The notes: generated from the letters alone by a model not told the origin. Counted from the stretch's first letter, positions 10,832 through 23,051 are shown. The stretch: 64,000 bases of DNA from Hygrophila difformis (GCA_030278955.1 JAOANR010000009.1:42048245-42112244); one strand, 5' to 3'. A program made the numbers and translations.

Positions 10832-13800
10832 TTGGAGGATTGGATAAAAAGTTTCAACAAGCTACTCGAAGCGACTCGTTGCCCAGATGAGCAGAAGATT
10901 ACTGTAGCCTCGTACTTTTTAGGAGGTGATGCAGATGACTGGTGGCAGTTACAGAAGAGAGAGCTAGATGATGATGAGGTGTATACATGGGAAAACTTTA
11001 CAGAAGCTCTAAGAGAAAGGTTTTACCCGATGTGTACCAAAGCAGCAATGTATGAAGAGTTTCTATCGTTACGACAAGGAGCACAATCTGTACAAGAATA
11101 CTATGTCAGATTCAAGGAGTTAGTCAGATTTGCTCCTAAGTTAGTCTCCACCGATGCCGAGAAGGCACGGAAGTTCGAAATGGGATTAAACCTCTCCATT
11201 AGAGAAGTGGTGGCTGGAGTTCAGTATCCTACCCTCCAAGCGATCTACGATCGAGCTGTCGCAGTTTCTCGTGTACAACAGATGAAGAGAAAAGCTGGGG
11301 AGTCTAGCCGCGGGTTCCAAGGACAGGACAAGAGGATTCGGGACAACCGAGGAAGCAGCAGCAACAACAACCACCTCAGCAACAATAAAGGCAATATTCG
11401 AGGTGGGCAGAATCAACCCATCCAGGGAAACAAAGGAGGGGGCAACAATGGTACTAGAAACCATGAAGGGTACATACCACAATGCCCAAAATGCAACAAG
11501 CCCCACTTGGCTAGGGGATGCCCCAAGCCGGGTACATGTTATAGATGTGGCCGAGAAGGTCATATGAGGAAGGAGTGTAAGACCCGCATTGAAAATATTA
11601 CAAAAAGAGATGACCTTATCAATATCCCCACTCAGCCAAATAATCAGGATGTGCGAAACGGAAATAATCAAGGACAGAGGCCTCAGCAAAATAGAAACCA
11701 ACAAGGGAACCATGGAGCACCTATAGGGCGGCTCAATGTTATTAATCAGGCAGATCTTTCAACTCAAGGGGATGTGATAACAGGTACATTTACGGCTTTA
11801 AGTGTGCCTGTTAAGGTTTTATTCGATTCTGGAGCAAGTTGTTCGTTTATCTCTTCTAGAATCTTGCCTGAATTAGAGATGCCAAAACCTAAAATGATTA
11901 ACTTAGGAATTCAGTTGCCTTCGGGAAAAATTGTATCGTGCACCAAACGATACGATGGGATTCCTATAGTCATTAAGAACCTTGAGTTCTATGCAAACTT
12001 AGTAGAATTTGACCTTAAAGATTTTGATATTATATTGGGAATGGATTGGCTTACCCAATATAAAGCTGTAATTGAGTGTCGGAAACACAAAATTACACTG
12101 TCTAAGACGAGAGGCAAAAAGGTCAACTACTATGTCCAACTCCCCAAACGTAAGACTAAGGTAGTAAATGCCTTAAAATTTTATAGTCTTATGCAGAAAG
12201 GATATATGCTTTATGCATGCTATACCCATAACCTCAAGTTAAAGGAGAATAAAATTGATGACATTCCAGTAGTGAGGGAGTATCCAGATGTATTCCCAGA
12301 AGAAATTCCTGGAATGCCTCCAGAACGTGAAGTCGAGTTTACAATCGATCTACTTCCCGGAACAGAACCTGTATCAAAAGCTCCTTATCGCATGGCAACC
12401 CTAGAAATGAATGAACTCAAGGAGCAACTTGAGGAATTATTACAAAAGGGGTATATACGACCTAGCACGTCGCCGTGGGGAGCACCAGTCTTATTCGTCA
12501 AGAAGAAAGATGGAGGGTTACGTCTTTGTATCGATTATAGAGGTTTAAATCAGGTAACGGTTAAAAACAAATACCCGTTACCTAGGATTGATGACCTTTT
12601 CGATCAACTTAAAGGTGCAACGGTATTCTCCAAGATAGATTTGCGATCCGGTTATCATCAACTGCGAATCGCTGAAAAGGATATTCCGAAAACTGCTTTC
12701 AGGACACGTTATGGACATTACGAATTTACAGTGATGTCCTTTGGGCTAACAAATGCCCCAGCAGTATTCATGAATCTCATGAATGATGTGTTTCGAGAAT
12801 TTTTAGATCAATGTGTAGTCATTTTCATCGACGACATCTTGATCTATTCAAAGAGCAATGAAGAACATGAGCAACACTTGCATCAGGTGCTAGAGACATT
12901 AAGGAAACACCAACTCTATGCCAAGTTGTCCAAGTGTGACTTTTGGCTAGAAAAAGTAGGATTTTTAGGCCACGTTGTATCAGCTGATGGAGTTTCTGTT
13001 GACCCAGCAAAAATATCAGCAATCACCGAGTGGCCTACGCCTACTAATCAAACAGAAGTGAGAAGTTTTCTTGGACTGGCTGGATATTACAGGAGGTTCG
13101 TCAAGGACTTTTCCAAAGTTGCACGACCTCTGAATCAACTTTTGAAGAAAGGCTTGAAGTATGAATGGACAGAAAAGTGTGAATCATCATTTCAAGAGTT
13201 AAAGAAACGCCTCACAACAGCACCAATTTTAACATTGCCAACAGAGAATGGAGATTTTGAAGTGTATAGTGACGCTTCAAAAGAGGGGCTAGGGTGTGTT
13301 TTAATGCAACAACAACAAGTCATTGCATATGCATCACGACAATTGAAGCCTCATGAGGAGAATTATCCGACGCACGACCTAGAATTAGCAGCGGTAGTGT
13401 TCGCATTAAAGATTTGGCGACACTACTTGTACGGACGAACTTGTCGGATATTCACCGACCACAAGAGCCTTAAGTACATATTTACTCAGAAGGAGTTAAA
13501 CATGAGGCAACGCAGATGGTTAGAGTTGATCAAGGATTATGATTTGGACATCGCCTACCATGAAGGGAAAGCTAATGTGGTCGCAGATGCGTTGAGCCGC
13601 AAGACTCGACACGTGGCAAATACTCTTATCTTACCTTCGAAACTGTATATGGACTTGGTCAAGGTAGATACGGAGCTAGTCCATTATGGAACTGTGGAAA
13701 ATGTCATTAATGCTATGACCATTGAATCTACGGTATTTGATGAAATACGCAGTGCTCAACCAGGCGACATAAAGCTTGAAAGGATCAAGAAGAAGGTTGC

Positions 13801-15169
13801 TGAAGGAAAAGCAATTGGTTTTGCAATCCATGAGGATGGAAGCATTCGCTTCAAAGGAAGATGGTGCGTACCGCATAAATGCGTAGAGCTAAAACGAAGA
13901 TTAATGGAAGACGGCCACAACACCCCATATTCAGTACATCCAGGGGGTGATAAGCTTTATAAGGATTTAAAGAAGGTTTATTGGTGGCCAAGGATGAAGA
14001 ATGAGGTTGTTGAGTTTGTGGCTAGATGTTTAACCTGTCAAAAGGTTAAAGCAGTACGTCAGAAGCCCTTAGGACTCATGAAGCCATTGGAAATCCCGAG
14101 TTGGAAATGGAATAGTATATCAATGGATTTTGTTTCAGGACTACCACGATCACCAAAAGGAATGAATAAAATTTGGGTAATTGTTGATAGATTGACAAAG
14201 ATTGCGATCTTCATATCAATGAAGGATACATGGTCTATGGATCAATTAGCAAGAGCATATATCAATAACGTGGTTCGACGACATGGAGTACCACATGATA
14301 TAATCTCTGATAGAGACAGCAGATTTGTCTCTCATTTTTGGACCAAGCTGCAAGAAGCTCTTGGTACCCAAATTAAAATGAGCACCGCTTTTCACCCGAT
14401 GACGGATGGACAAACAGAAAGGACAATCCAAACACTGGAGGACATGCTGAGAGCATGCGTTCTTGAATTTAAAGGAAGTTGGGAAAGGCATCTACCTTTG
14501 ATAGAGTTCTCTTACAATAACAGCTATCATGCTAGTATAGGTATGGCACCGTTTGAGGCACTCTATGGACGCAAGTGCCGAAGCCCATTATGTTGGGAAA
14601 AATGTGATAATTCTATTGTGGTTGGGCCGCAACTCATTGAAGACATGACCCAAAAGATCAAGATGATCCAAGGGAAAATGAAGGCAGCACAAGATCGACA
14701 GAAAAGTTATGCCGATGTTAGGCGACAAGACCTAGAATTTCAAGTTGGAGATAAGGTTATGCTGAAAATATCACCTATGAAAGGAGTGATGCGTTTTGGA
14801 AAGCGAGGAAAGTTAAGTCCTCGATATATTGGACCGTATGACATTCTGGAACGAGTCGGAACCCTGGCATACAGACTAGCCCTACCGCCACAACTATCTC
14901 GAGTGCACAATGTGTTCCATGTTTCACAGTTAAAGAAATATGTGCGTGACCCAACCCATGTACTTCAACAGGAAGTAATTGAACTCAAAGAAGATCTAAC
15001 TTATGAAGAGTATCCAATCCAAATACTCGACATCAAAGAAAGAACGACAAGGAACAAGACCACCCGGATTGTTAAAGTACTTTGGTCCAATCATGGTACG
15101 GAAGAAGCAACATGGGAACTAGAGGATGATATGAAGCAACGCTACCCCAATCTCTTTTTAAACGACTAA
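10832..15169 (+). CDS. Gypsy A gag-pol polyprotein with chromodomain
   Basis: 1445 open codons in the same frame as the upstream gag fragment. In order: Retrotrans_gag domain (residues about 1-110, [12 protein letters not shown]); two zinc knuckles near 218-248 ([13 protein letters not shown] and [14 protein letters not shown]); aspartic protease DSGAS near 332; reverse transcriptase with [10 protein letters not shown] near 664; RNase H with its first Asp in VYSDASKEG near 814; integrase HHCC domain (CLTCQKVK) and DDE core near 1098, 1159 and 1195; and a chromodomain near 1392-1432 ([16 protein letters not shown]). All catalytic residues I can check are present. Chromodomains steer such elements toward marked heterochromatin. 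The real start is upstream at 10400; the Met at 10832 is merely the first after the premature stop. Confidence 0.95.
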   Translation: MEDWIKSFNKLLEATRCPDEQKITVASYFLGGDADDWWQLQKRELDDDEVYTWENFTEALRERFYPMCTKAAMYEEFLSLRQGAQSVQEYYVRFKELVRFAPKLVSTDAEKARKFEMGLNLSIREVVAGVQYPTLQAIYDRAVAVSRVQQMKRKAGESSRGFQGQDKRIRDNRGSSSNNNHLSNNKGNIRGGQNQPIQGNKGGGNNGTRNHEGYIPQCPKCNKPHLARGCPKPGTCYRCGREGHMRKECKTRIENITKRDDLINIPTQPNNQDVRNGNNQGQRPQQNRNQQGNHGAPIGRLNVINQADLSTQGDVITGTFTALSVPVKVLFDSGASCSFISSRILPELEMPKPKMINLGIQLPSGKIVSCTKRYDGIPIVIKNLEFYANLVEFDLKDFDIILGMDWLTQYKAVIECRKHKITLSKTRGKKVNYYVQLPKRKTKVVNALKFYSLMQKGYMLYACYTHNLKLKENKIDDIPVVREYPDVFPEEIPGMPPEREVEFTIDLLPGTEPVSKAPYRMATLEMNELKEQLEELLQKGYIRPSTSPWGAPVLFVKKKDGGLRLCIDYRGLNQVTVKNKYPLPRIDDLFDQLKGATVFSKIDLRSGYHQLRIAEKDIPKTAFRTRYGHYEFTVMSFGLTNAPAVFMNLMNDVFREFLDQCVVIFIDDILIYSKSNEEHEQHLHQVLETLRKHQLYAKLSKCDFWLEKVGFLGHVVSADGVSVDPAKISAITEWPTPTNQTEVRSFLGLAGYYRRFVKDFSKVARPLNQLLKKGLKYEWTEKCESSFQELKKRLTTAPILTLPTENGDFEVYSDASKEGLGCVLMQQQQVIAYASRQLKPHEENYPTHDLELAAVVFALKIWRHYLYGRTCRIFTDHKSLKYIFTQKELNMRQRRWLELIKDYDLDIAYHEGKANVVADALSRKTRHVANTLILPSKLYMDLVKVDTELVHYGTVENVINAMTIESTVFDEIRSAQPGDIKLERIKKKVAEGKAIGFAIHEDGSIRFKGRWCVPHKCVELKRRLMEDGHNTPYSVHPGGDKLYKDLKKVYWWPRMKNEVVEFVARCLTCQKVKAVRQKPLGLMKPLEIPSWKWNSISMDFVSGLPRSPKGMNKIWVIVDRLTKIAIFISMKDTWSMDQLARAYINNVVRRHGVPHDIISDRDSRFVSHFWTKLQEALGTQIKMSTAFHPMTDGQTERTIQTLEDMLRACVLEFKGSWERHLPLIEFSYNNSYHASIGMAPFEALYGRKCRSPLCWEKCDNSIVVGPQLIEDMTQKIKMIQGKMKAAQDRQKSYADVRRQDLEFQVGDKVMLKISPMKGVMRFGKRGKLSPRYIGPYDILERVGTLAYRLALPPQLSRVHNVFHVSQLKKYVRDPTHVLQQEVIELKEDLTYEEYPIQILDIKERTTRNKTTRIVKVLWSNHGTEEATWELEDDMKQRYPNLFLND

Positions 15170-15373
15170 ATAACAGTTATGGGGACATAACTGTAGGCTT
15201 AAGGGGAGGAGGATGTAACCACCCGACACAATCTTGATAGGGTATGTTCAAAATCTCCTATTTTTTTTTCTTTCTTTTCCATTAACTTTTATCTTATATT
15301 CCGCATATTAGATTGCAAATAGTAGTTTTCATTAAAACTTCGAGGACGAAGTTGATTCTTAAGGAGGGTGGAT
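15170..15373 (+). other. Gypsy A 3' untranslated region with two purine tracts
   Basis: The purine tract aaggagggtgga (15361-15372) abuts the 3' LTR and is the functional-position polypurine tract. A second tract, ttaaggggaggagga near 15199-15213, is followed by tgtaaccacccga, which looks like the head of an LTR of the Gypsy B type. A cttcgaggacgaag hairpin lies between them (about 15339-15352). Confidence 0.7.
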
Positions 15374-18300
15374 TGTAATACCATAGAAATTACCCGAAAT
15401 AATTATAATTCACTAAAGAGACTTTTATTAAATATTTAATCAGTTGCTTAAAGAATTAGTATATTGATTTTTCTACAAAACAACACTTGAAAAACTATAT
15501 ATGTAAATTTGTCTTTTCCAAAAAAAATATATGAATTTCAATATCATGGGTAATCGAATTATATAGTTTATGGAATATTTTTTTTAAATCTATTGTTTAA
15601 ATTATATATATAAGTTTTTATATATATACACATTGGTCTTGAAAATTATTATGAGGATAGTATGTGAATATTTTAAGTACTTTGATATTCATTATGGAAT
15701 AAATTTTTATAAAAATAAAAGTATGAGTTTTTATGTGAATCTATGAAAATTAACTTTTATATATAAGAAAATATATTCATAGATTATAATTTTTATTTGA
15801 TGATGACATGAAGACTTTGTGGTTTGAGTATTGTTATGAATAAAATAAAACCATGCAAGTATATTATTATTATCTTTTTGAAAGCACATTAATATAAATA
15901 CAATACTTGAAATAAATAAATAAATATTATATTATCATATCCAATTCATTGAGTATAAATGCATGCCACTAAATAATGGCAAGAATAATGATTTTTGTAG
16001 ACAAGCTAATACTTCAATCATTTTCATGATACACTACTTACACAAATATAAGGTTAAAAGCAATTGCAAGAAATTTTCTTCCTAAACAAATAGATGAAAA
16101 ATCCACATGATTAACAAGTGTCTTGGATGAATGGCTAGCAAAGAAATGTGATCAATTATCTCTTGAACCCACCAAGATTAATAGCCTCCATAATAGGCAA
16201 ACCATTATGTTAATAGACAACATGATGGACAAAATTAATAGCCTCCCAAATTAATAGCCTCTTTGTTAGGCTATAAGGACCAAATGAGTGGATACAAATA
16301 CTCTAACCATTATTGCCCAAGACACACTTAATTGGATGATTGGTGAGGTTGTAATCACTCTCACAATGTGTCATGTTCAATTGTTCAAATCTTAGCCTAT
16401 AAATAGAGGGAGTTTCTAGCCTTCAAACACACCAATCTCATCCATCTCATTAGCCAAATTCACTACCCATTTTATTCTTCAAAGTTCTCCCACATAGTGA
16501 GCATATCTTAAGGATTGTGGAGTCTTGTAGGCTTGGCAACCTTCATCATCCTAAGAGTTCTAATTCTTCTCAACACTTGGTTAGTAAGATATCATCCTTG
16601 AAACTTGTATCTTAGAGATCTAAATCTTTTATTTTTATACTATAAATTGATTTCCCTCTATTTGTCGAATTTCAGCGAAACCCGTAATTTGTGGTGCGAA
16701 TCTTGTGTTATAACGGCCATTATCTTTGAATCTCCTTGGTCTTATACATCTATTCTGTAAGTTAACACTCTCTACTTCAAGTTTTGGAGATCCCAATCCA
16801 TGTTTTAAGAGTACAAAATTAGAATTTTCCCATTATACCAAAATCTGTCAGTTTTTTGTTTACGTAAAGATCCATCTTTTTAAACTATTTTGGTTCATTA
16901 TCCCTCAAAGGTTCCTTCATAAAACTTGTTCCTTATTGAGTTGAGTATCTTTCTGGAAATTTTTATAGTTTTTAGAACTCATATGAAAAAGTTATGAGAT
17001 CCGCTTTATCGAAAGGTCGAAATCTCTTTTGTTGAAATCTAAGAAATGATTGTGTTTCTGAAATCCTCATTTTTGAAGGTTTTAAGTGTTTCAAACCCAA
17101 ATGGTTTATTCATAAAAAATATTTATCTATATGTTATCTATCTTGTGATAAAATTTCAGAATTTTTGGTCGCGAATTACTATTTTTAAAACCTGTTGAAA
17201 ATTATAGAGTCACCATTGAATTTCTGACAGAATACATGTTCTGAAAAGAACTCAATTTTTGAACTGTTTCCATACCTTATTTTGAAAAGTGTAAAACATG
17301 AAACTTGTTCAACTATGTGTTGAGTATCTACAGTTTAAATTTCAAAGCAATCTCCTTTCATGTGAATTTTTAAACTGACTTGGCGTAAACTGCGACATTG
17401 GACTTGATTTTTGGTCCAAATGAGAAATTGTTGGATTTTGAGATCCATGAAATGATATTTTCATATCTATGAGATATTGATATGGGAGTTAAATGTTGAA
17501 ATGATATTTGGCATTATTGAATGCCCTTGTTATGAGGTTACTCCCGTGAAATTGTTGAAAACTCTTTTAAAGAGGATATTATGTGGAAAATTGTGAAAAA
17601 CTCTTTTAAATCCATTGTGCACTATTAACTTGAGTAAGATGCCATACTTGATAGAGGGCTAATGCACTAGGGATGTGTCTTGCGGGGCCTCCCCCTCTAA
17701 ATATGCCAAGACGGCATTGTTGATAAATTGTGCCAAAACGGCGTTATTGCATGTATGAGTCTATACTCTTGGGTGTATCCATGATGGGTTACCCGAGGCT
17801 CCGGAGTGTGTCTGTATATGAGTCCGCTGCATGCTGATCATGACTTATGATCGATATGATATGATATGATATGATATATGGAAAATGGTGTCCTCTTGTG
17901 CATAGTTGCTACAATGGTAAGAATGAAAGTTATTTATTTTGTTAAAGGTAATGTGTGTGATCCTTTTTTTTCAAAGAAAAAGTGAAAATTATTTTTTTTA
18001 AATGAGTGTCAACCATTATTTTAAACTCCACTTCTTAAAGTGGAGCGGGTTGACTTACTCAGTACCATTGTACTGATAAAAAGTTGTTGTGTTATCTTTT
18101 TACAGATATTGGAGCTGACATGTGAACTGCATCTCATGACATGAGCATTTGGGGATGGGATTACCTTTCATCAAAAAGATTGTTGCTTTAAGGAACCACG
18201 TACTTTTAATTATTAATGTCTTATATATTGCCTTTAGTTTATGCTTCCGCGTGAGAAAGAACAATGGCTTTGGTATTAAGTATTTTAAATTTTCTTATGA

Positions 18301-18471
18301 CTATATTTTATAAAATTGGCAATAATTTTTAAAGTCCATATTACAAAAATTTATATGTGAAGATATTTAGCCGTAGCACTTGTCAATTAAGTTAGCCAAA
18401 GGGCGAGCCTGACTGACAAGTGTGGCGGTAACATTCTGAAACCTTATGAGGATGAATTTCGGGGTGTTACA
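15374..18471 (+). repeat. 3' LTR of Gypsy A (3098 bp)
   Basis: Exactly the same length as the 5' LTR, with the same termini. Differences seen by eye include t/c, c/g, g/t, t/c, a/g, t/g, c/t, g/a and c/t single-base changes. It ends at TTACA and is followed by the TSD ctatc. Confidence 0.97.
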
Positions 18472-18476
18472 CTATC

Positions 18477-19625
18477 ACCAATTGGTTTTAGGTTGAAGCT
18501 AAATATCACTTTATAGTTTGATACATTCCACATGATTGGTAAGTAGCAAGTCAATTTTGGGTCACATAGGTTTTCAGGTTTCTTTCAATTGCTTGGCTTT
18601 CTTGTTCGAAGGTTTTCTGCACAGGTTTATATAGTATGTAAGAACATTTCATCACAAAATTGTATATAACTATACACTAAACAAAGTATATGGTATTTGG
18701 TCATACATCTTTCAATTTTATTATTGAACAATGATAACTCAGTCACTCAATGAATATAGTACCATTCATTTTTCAAACAACTCGTGCAGTGATTAACTTG
18801 GGGGGTGACTGCAAAGATGGAAACAAGGCCATGGGATTGAAACTGTAAAATGTTTTATATGTGGATGCAAACCAACCTTTATTTGACTCGGTGAAAGAGT
18901 ACAAGAACATTTCCATGTCCTGTTTCTGTAATTAGGGTTTACGCTCTACTACTTTTGATCAAATCGTATAATGATTTTCAAAGTTGTGCAGTATTACTAA
19001 TAATATCAAAATTGGTTTCCAATTCATTTAAATTAGTTCAATGGTGGCATAATCGACACAATAAAGATGGACAATATTTCATTGCATGACTTCCTATAGA
19101 AACTAGAAATTGATGGGTAGGGTTTTATTAAAGAACCGGAAGTCAAAAGAAATTCAGCAAGAAATTAAAAACGTCACCAAAATTTCATTGTAGACAACTG
19201 AAATTCCTCTCTTAATATATTTTTATATCTTATTTTTACATAATTAAATTTTGATGTATAATCGGTACACTTATAGAATCCCATAACTCATAGAATAATG
19301 ACATAGAGAGGGACTTGAATTGGCCGCTGTTATCGTACTTTCAATGATGCAAAGTAAACCTATCATCCTTTCAAAAAAAATCAAACTTGAAGCACAAATT
19401 AAAGGATTCAAACAATTCATAAATAAAACACAAATGAAATGTTTGCACATCATGCAATTTACCCAAATCAAAATCTTTGCACTTAAATTCAATCACCACG
19501 GACAATATAATCATAATCACCGAGTAGATCATATACCCGAAATTTAAATACACTCAGTTCTGCTACGGCGATCATTAAATGTAGATATATAGTAAATAAA
19601 TATTAAACGCATTATGTAGTACTTA
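18477..19625. other. Intergenic DNA
   Basis: No gene recognised. The first bases (accaattggttttagg) continue the dispersed repeat that Gypsy A interrupted. The remainder is unremarkable AT-rich DNA up to the EXO70 3' end. Confidence 0.6.
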
Positions 19626-19630
19626 TTTTA

Positions 19631-19636
19631 TTTATT
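19631..19636 (-). terminator. Candidate polyadenylation signal for EXO70
   Basis: AATAAA on the minus strand about 26 bases past the EXO70 stop codon. The spacing is short but plausible; other aataaa-like hexamers lie nearby. Confidence 0.35.
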
Positions 19637-19661
19637 AAATTACTCCATAATTATGCACCAT

Positions 19662-21596
19662 TTAACGGGAACGCTGCGGCCACGATACGGACCGGGAAGG
19701 CGAGGACTGGACCGATCGAAACGAGGAAGAACTCCCGGAGTAATCCATTTCCCCAAAGAAGAGATCGGACAGGCGGTGGCCCACGTCCTCAGGGGTATAT
19801 TTGACAATTGGCGCCCAGTATCTTTGCCGGAGGACTGCCTGCCGATGCGCGTTGTAAAATTCGCGGTACAGTCGGAAGATCTTCCTGGCGATCGACACTT
19901 TTATGTGGTCCCGGAGCTTAGAGTCCTGGACAACGCACACCGCCTGCTTCTTGTACGCCTGATCGAACGCCGCGTTGAAGTTCTTGAAGATTTCCTTCAC
20001 CTTCTCCGGGGAATCGACCGTCGACGGATCCGACGGCAGGGAGTCGACCACGTGGCCCCATCCGAGGCGCTCGTAGCTTGAGGCGAATTGCTTCACTTTG
20101 GATTCATGTTTCTTCAACCATTCGTTCCCGAGGAGGTATTTCAGATTGGAGGTGTGGACTTCGACTACTACGTATTGTAGATTGTTGGCCAGGAAGAGGT
20201 ACGAGAGGGAGACGTCTTTGTAGTACTTGGCTTTGGAATCGAGCTTGCAGAGGAGGACGAGGATCAGCCACGCCATTTTGAGAGTGATCGCCGGCGCGGT
20301 GGATTCGTCGGTGTCGGAGAAGCCGAAGTAGGATTCTGGTAGGAGGTTGCTGGCCGGCGGGGGAGAGTCGGCGAAGATGTCGGATAAAATGATGCTGTAA
20401 TCGGCGAGGAGTGAGAGGTAGTTCATTGCGTTGATTGTGAGAGGATGAATTCCGGCGCCGGCGACTGGAGTTTTCGAGGAGTCCTTGAGGATTGAGGTTT
20501 CGAAGGCGTCGACCGCTGCGCGCACGGATTCGCCGAGCTTGATGAGGGAGGAGATCGCCTGCGTCTTGATGATGTCGGTGGAGGCGAAAGAGAATATCGA
20601 TTCGATGTCCGGCCAGTGGTTGGCGATTCCTGTGTACATGTCGAGGAGCCGGAAGATTTTGTCCGGCGATTTTTTGCTGTATTTGGCGACGAGTTCGGGA
20701 AATCCGAACAGAATTAGGGCGCCTTCCTTTGAGATTTCGGTGAAGCACGACTCGCGCACGGAATCGGAGCTGGCGAAGACGTGATCGGAAAGGATGCGTT
20801 CGCCGTTGAAGAGAACCTTCACGGCGGTGCTGACGGCGTTCAGCCAGTTCTTCGCTCTCACATCGAGCGCTTTCCAGTCCATCTTGTGGATCTGCGAAGA
20901 GGTGAATTTCTCCACTCCAAGCTTATAAATCGCTTCATCAACGATCGACTTGCGGATGATTTTATATATCTTGACGCACTCTTTCCCATATCCAGAAGAA
21001 ATCATACAATCGGCGATCAATCTCAGATCCGCCATGGCAAGCGTGGAGACATCTCCAACTTCAGAAATCGACTCATTCGCCGCGCGCATCTCCTCATCAT
21101 CATCGTCGTCAAAGTCAGAAACGCTCGAAGAAGCGACGGAAGTGCGCGACGATCGGGTGGAAACAGATTCAGGATCGAGATGCGCGCGGTTCATCGACAG
21201 AATCTGGTAAAACTCCTTCTGCAGCCTCTTCATAGCAATCTGCATCAAATTCTTCCCGCGAACAAGCTTCTCAGAATTGGAATTATCCTTGACCAACAAG
21301 TGCATCGCCTTGTGCAGATTGTTAACCGTTTTGATGAACTCCCTAGCCTCGCGTCGATTCTCATAGAACAAGGAAGTCACCCGGGAGAACGTGGTGGTCT
21401 CCGGATCCCATTTCACGATAACCGGCTCGGCAATCTCCAGTGTCCGGTCCATAACAGACTCAGAAAAGCTCTGCCGGTAGGGCGAGAAGCCGAACCGCGA
21501 GGGAGTAGGAGAAGCCGGAGAAAATGAAGAAGAACCGCCGCCGGTGGTTCTCGGGGAGAAGGAAAACCACAAACTGCTCATTCCCTTCCTCGGCAT
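19662..21596 (-). CDS. EXO70: EXO70 exocyst complex subunit, probably H clade
   Basis: An intact 644-residue protein in one exon, a normal length for plant EXO70; most EXO70 genes outside the A clade lack introns. EXO70 is the exocyst subunit that helps tether secretory vesicles to PIP2-rich plasma membrane before SNARE fusion. The N-terminus (MPRKGMSSLWFSF, then a Ser/Pro-rich stretch to about 45) and the SFSESVMDRTLEIAEPVIVKWDPE block (43-66) resemble the H clade, whose members act in defence, trichome and pollen secretion. A helical region spans about 75-140, followed by a Ser-rich and acidic linker (DFDDDDDEE, 161-169). The Pfam Exo70 domain covers roughly 240-620, with YLLGNEWL and the basic C-terminal RHAVLRQRYW-like region (HRQAVLRQRYWAP). 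The Met at 21596 is the first in frame and matches family N-termini. The gene is much more GC-rich than its surroundings. Family confidence is high; clade is moderate. Confidence 0.95.
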   Translation of the reverse strand: MPRKGMSSLWFSFSPRTTGGGSSSFSPASPTPSRFGFSPYRQSFSESVMDRTLEIAEPVIVKWDPETTTFSRVTSLFYENRREAREFIKTVNNLHKAMHLLVKDNSNSEKLVRGKNLMQIAMKRLQKEFYQILSMNRAHLDPESVSTRSSRTSVASSSVSDFDDDDDEEMRAANESISEVGDVSTLAMADLRLIADCMISSGYGKECVKIYKIIRKSIVDEAIYKLGVEKFTSSQIHKMDWKALDVRAKNWLNAVSTAVKVLFNGERILSDHVFASSDSVRESCFTEISKEGALILFGFPELVAKYSKKSPDKIFRLLDMYTGIANHWPDIESIFSFASTDIIKTQAISSLIKLGESVRAAVDAFETSILKDSSKTPVAGAGIHPLTINAMNYLSLLADYSIILSDIFADSPPPASNLLPESYFGFSDTDESTAPAITLKMAWLILVLLCKLDSKAKYYKDVSLSYLFLANNLQYVVVEVHTSNLKYLLGNEWLKKHESKVKQFASSYERLGWGHVVDSLPSDPSTVDSPEKVKEIFKNFNAAFDQAYKKQAVCVVQDSKLRDHIKVSIARKIFRLYREFYNAHRQAVLRQRYWAPIVKYTPEDVGHRLSDLFFGEMDYSGSSSSFRSVQSSPSRSVSWPQRSR

Positions 21597-21694
21597 ATTT
21601 GGGGATTTACTGTTGAAGGTATGATTTGATTATTAATTGGCGAGGGAAATTTTGGTTGGGTTTAGCGTTTAGGAGTGAAGGGAGATGCCATGGG

Positions 21695-21707
21695 ATATAT
21701 ATATAAA
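21695..21707 (-). promoter_or_regulatory. EXO70 TATA box
   Basis: TTTATATATATAT on the minus strand, about 100 bases upstream of the EXO70 start codon, a normal distance for a plant TATA box plus short 5' UTR. Confidence 0.6.
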
Positions 21708-21709
21708 GG

Positions 21710-22335
21710 GGGGAAAAGGGGGTGACAGACTGACAGGGGAGTCTCGAGGTTTGAAAATTGAAAACTCTTTACAAACTATTTGGAGAAATAAAAATTAAAA
21801 GAATAAGTAAATAAAATAGCATTAGCAGACAGCTGTAATACTATAGCAGGTAAACAAGACAAAAGAATACACAGTTTGTTTTGGCGTAGGGGTAAGGGGG
21901 CTACGTCAGGGGTGATTATTCATTATCGATAAAGAAATACTAAGAATGAAGAATTAACCCAGAATGTTATGCGGGTTCTCATTGGCTGTGTGTCGCGTTT
22001 CTTGAACCCCAAGTGTGGATATGGGCTTGGGGTTGGGTTGTTGAATTTGACTCAACACGCCCACGTTTCTTAAACAAAAAAATTATTAATTCATGCTAAT
22101 AATAAAGAAAGAGTACTGGATTAAATTAAACAAATGGTTTTAGTCAAGGACTTTGTGGGGTTTGCATGGAATTGGAAAATTGCAAGTGAAATGTGTAGTG
22201 TGTTAATTAAGTTTTAACTAGAGTACAAGTTTTTGCAAATTGGGTAATTGACAGTGAAGACGCGCAGTGGTAACGCGGGATGGCATTTCCAGTTGGATAT
22301 TGATGATGGATGGATGTCTGATGGCAAATCTTTAA
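21710..22335. other. EXO70 upstream region
   Basis: Non-coding. Includes a tacgtca element (about 21902) of ACGT/as-1-like type, whose function is untested. No other gene seen. Confidence 0.45.
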
Positions 22336-23051
22336 CCCTTCCTTTGGTTCGAGGGAATGTCAAATTTTCAGTGAAAATATGATTGCTGGGAATTAGAGAT
22401 TACTGGAAATATAAAATTATTAGGAATCTTATTTTTGTATTCTAAGATTACTGCATTTGGTTGGATTGAGAATCTCAAATTCCTACATCACAAAAATAGA
22501 CTACAATGCCCTTGTCCCAAAGTTTAAAATATGGTTGCTTCGAGGCCACAAGGGTACTCAAAAAAATGAGAATAGAACACACATTTTCTGCCCGTGGTCT
22601 GACGGAGAAGGTGGAGCGCTCCATTATTGGCTAGAAGTTGTACGTCTCAAACTCTATTATGTATTGCACCCACATTATGGCAACACACTTTTCAAACACT
22701 TTATTAATGACTGACTCAGCAGTATGAGCCATTCAAAAAAGTCATATAACTTCCTAGGTCTACAAGGGTTTAGCGTTAAAAAAGATTTTAATGGGTTCAT
22801 GTAAGGTTTTAAAATTTTAATGGGTATGAAAAATAATTTAATGTAAGATAAGATAAAAGATGCCCAGTAATCTCAGAATACATGGCCTCTATACGGGAAT
22901 CGCATTCCCATCAAAACACTCCAAGATTCCCACTTCCATGGTAATCCAAGATTCCCACATAAAATTTTTTTCCAAACCAAATAAAGGAATGTGACATTCA
23001 CTACTAAGATTCTTATTGGGAATCTCACATTCCCTCAAACCAAACGGCCCC
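22336..23051. mobile_element. PIF/Harbinger-like non-autonomous element (716 bp)
   Basis: The left end (tttggttcgagggaatgt) and the right end read on the minus strand (tttggtttgagggaatgt) form terminal inverted repeats, and TAA flanks both sides (22333-22335, 23052-23054), the target preference of PIF/Harbinger. Subterminal blocks with gggaatct and aagattcc also recur in inverse orientation. The outermost few bases of the left terminus do not match the right ggggccg, so the left edge is uncertain. It has no transposase. Confidence 0.5.

Larger units (their letters stand above)
6605..18471 (+). mobile_element. Near-complete Ty3/Gypsy chromovirus, Tekay/Del-like (Gypsy A)
   Basis: An 11,867-bp element flanked by an exact 5-bp target-site duplication ctatc (6600-6604 and 18472-18476). 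It has two 3098-bp LTRs, a tRNA-iMet PBS immediately inside the 5' LTR, gag-pol in the order PR-RT-RNase H-INT, a terminal chromodomain and a purine-rich tract before the 3' LTR. The LTRs differ at only about nine positions that I could find by eye, so the insertion is recent. The only visible defect is one TAA in gag. LTRs near 3 kb with a chromodomain fit the Tekay/Del lineage; the lineage name is inferred from family knowledge, not from a tree. Confidence 0.95.

Noticed and set aside
20781..21527. A 248-codon open frame antisense to EXO70 (plus strand)
   Set aside because: A shadow of the GC-rich EXO70 coding sequence; no family resemblance and several similar shadows exist in the same region.
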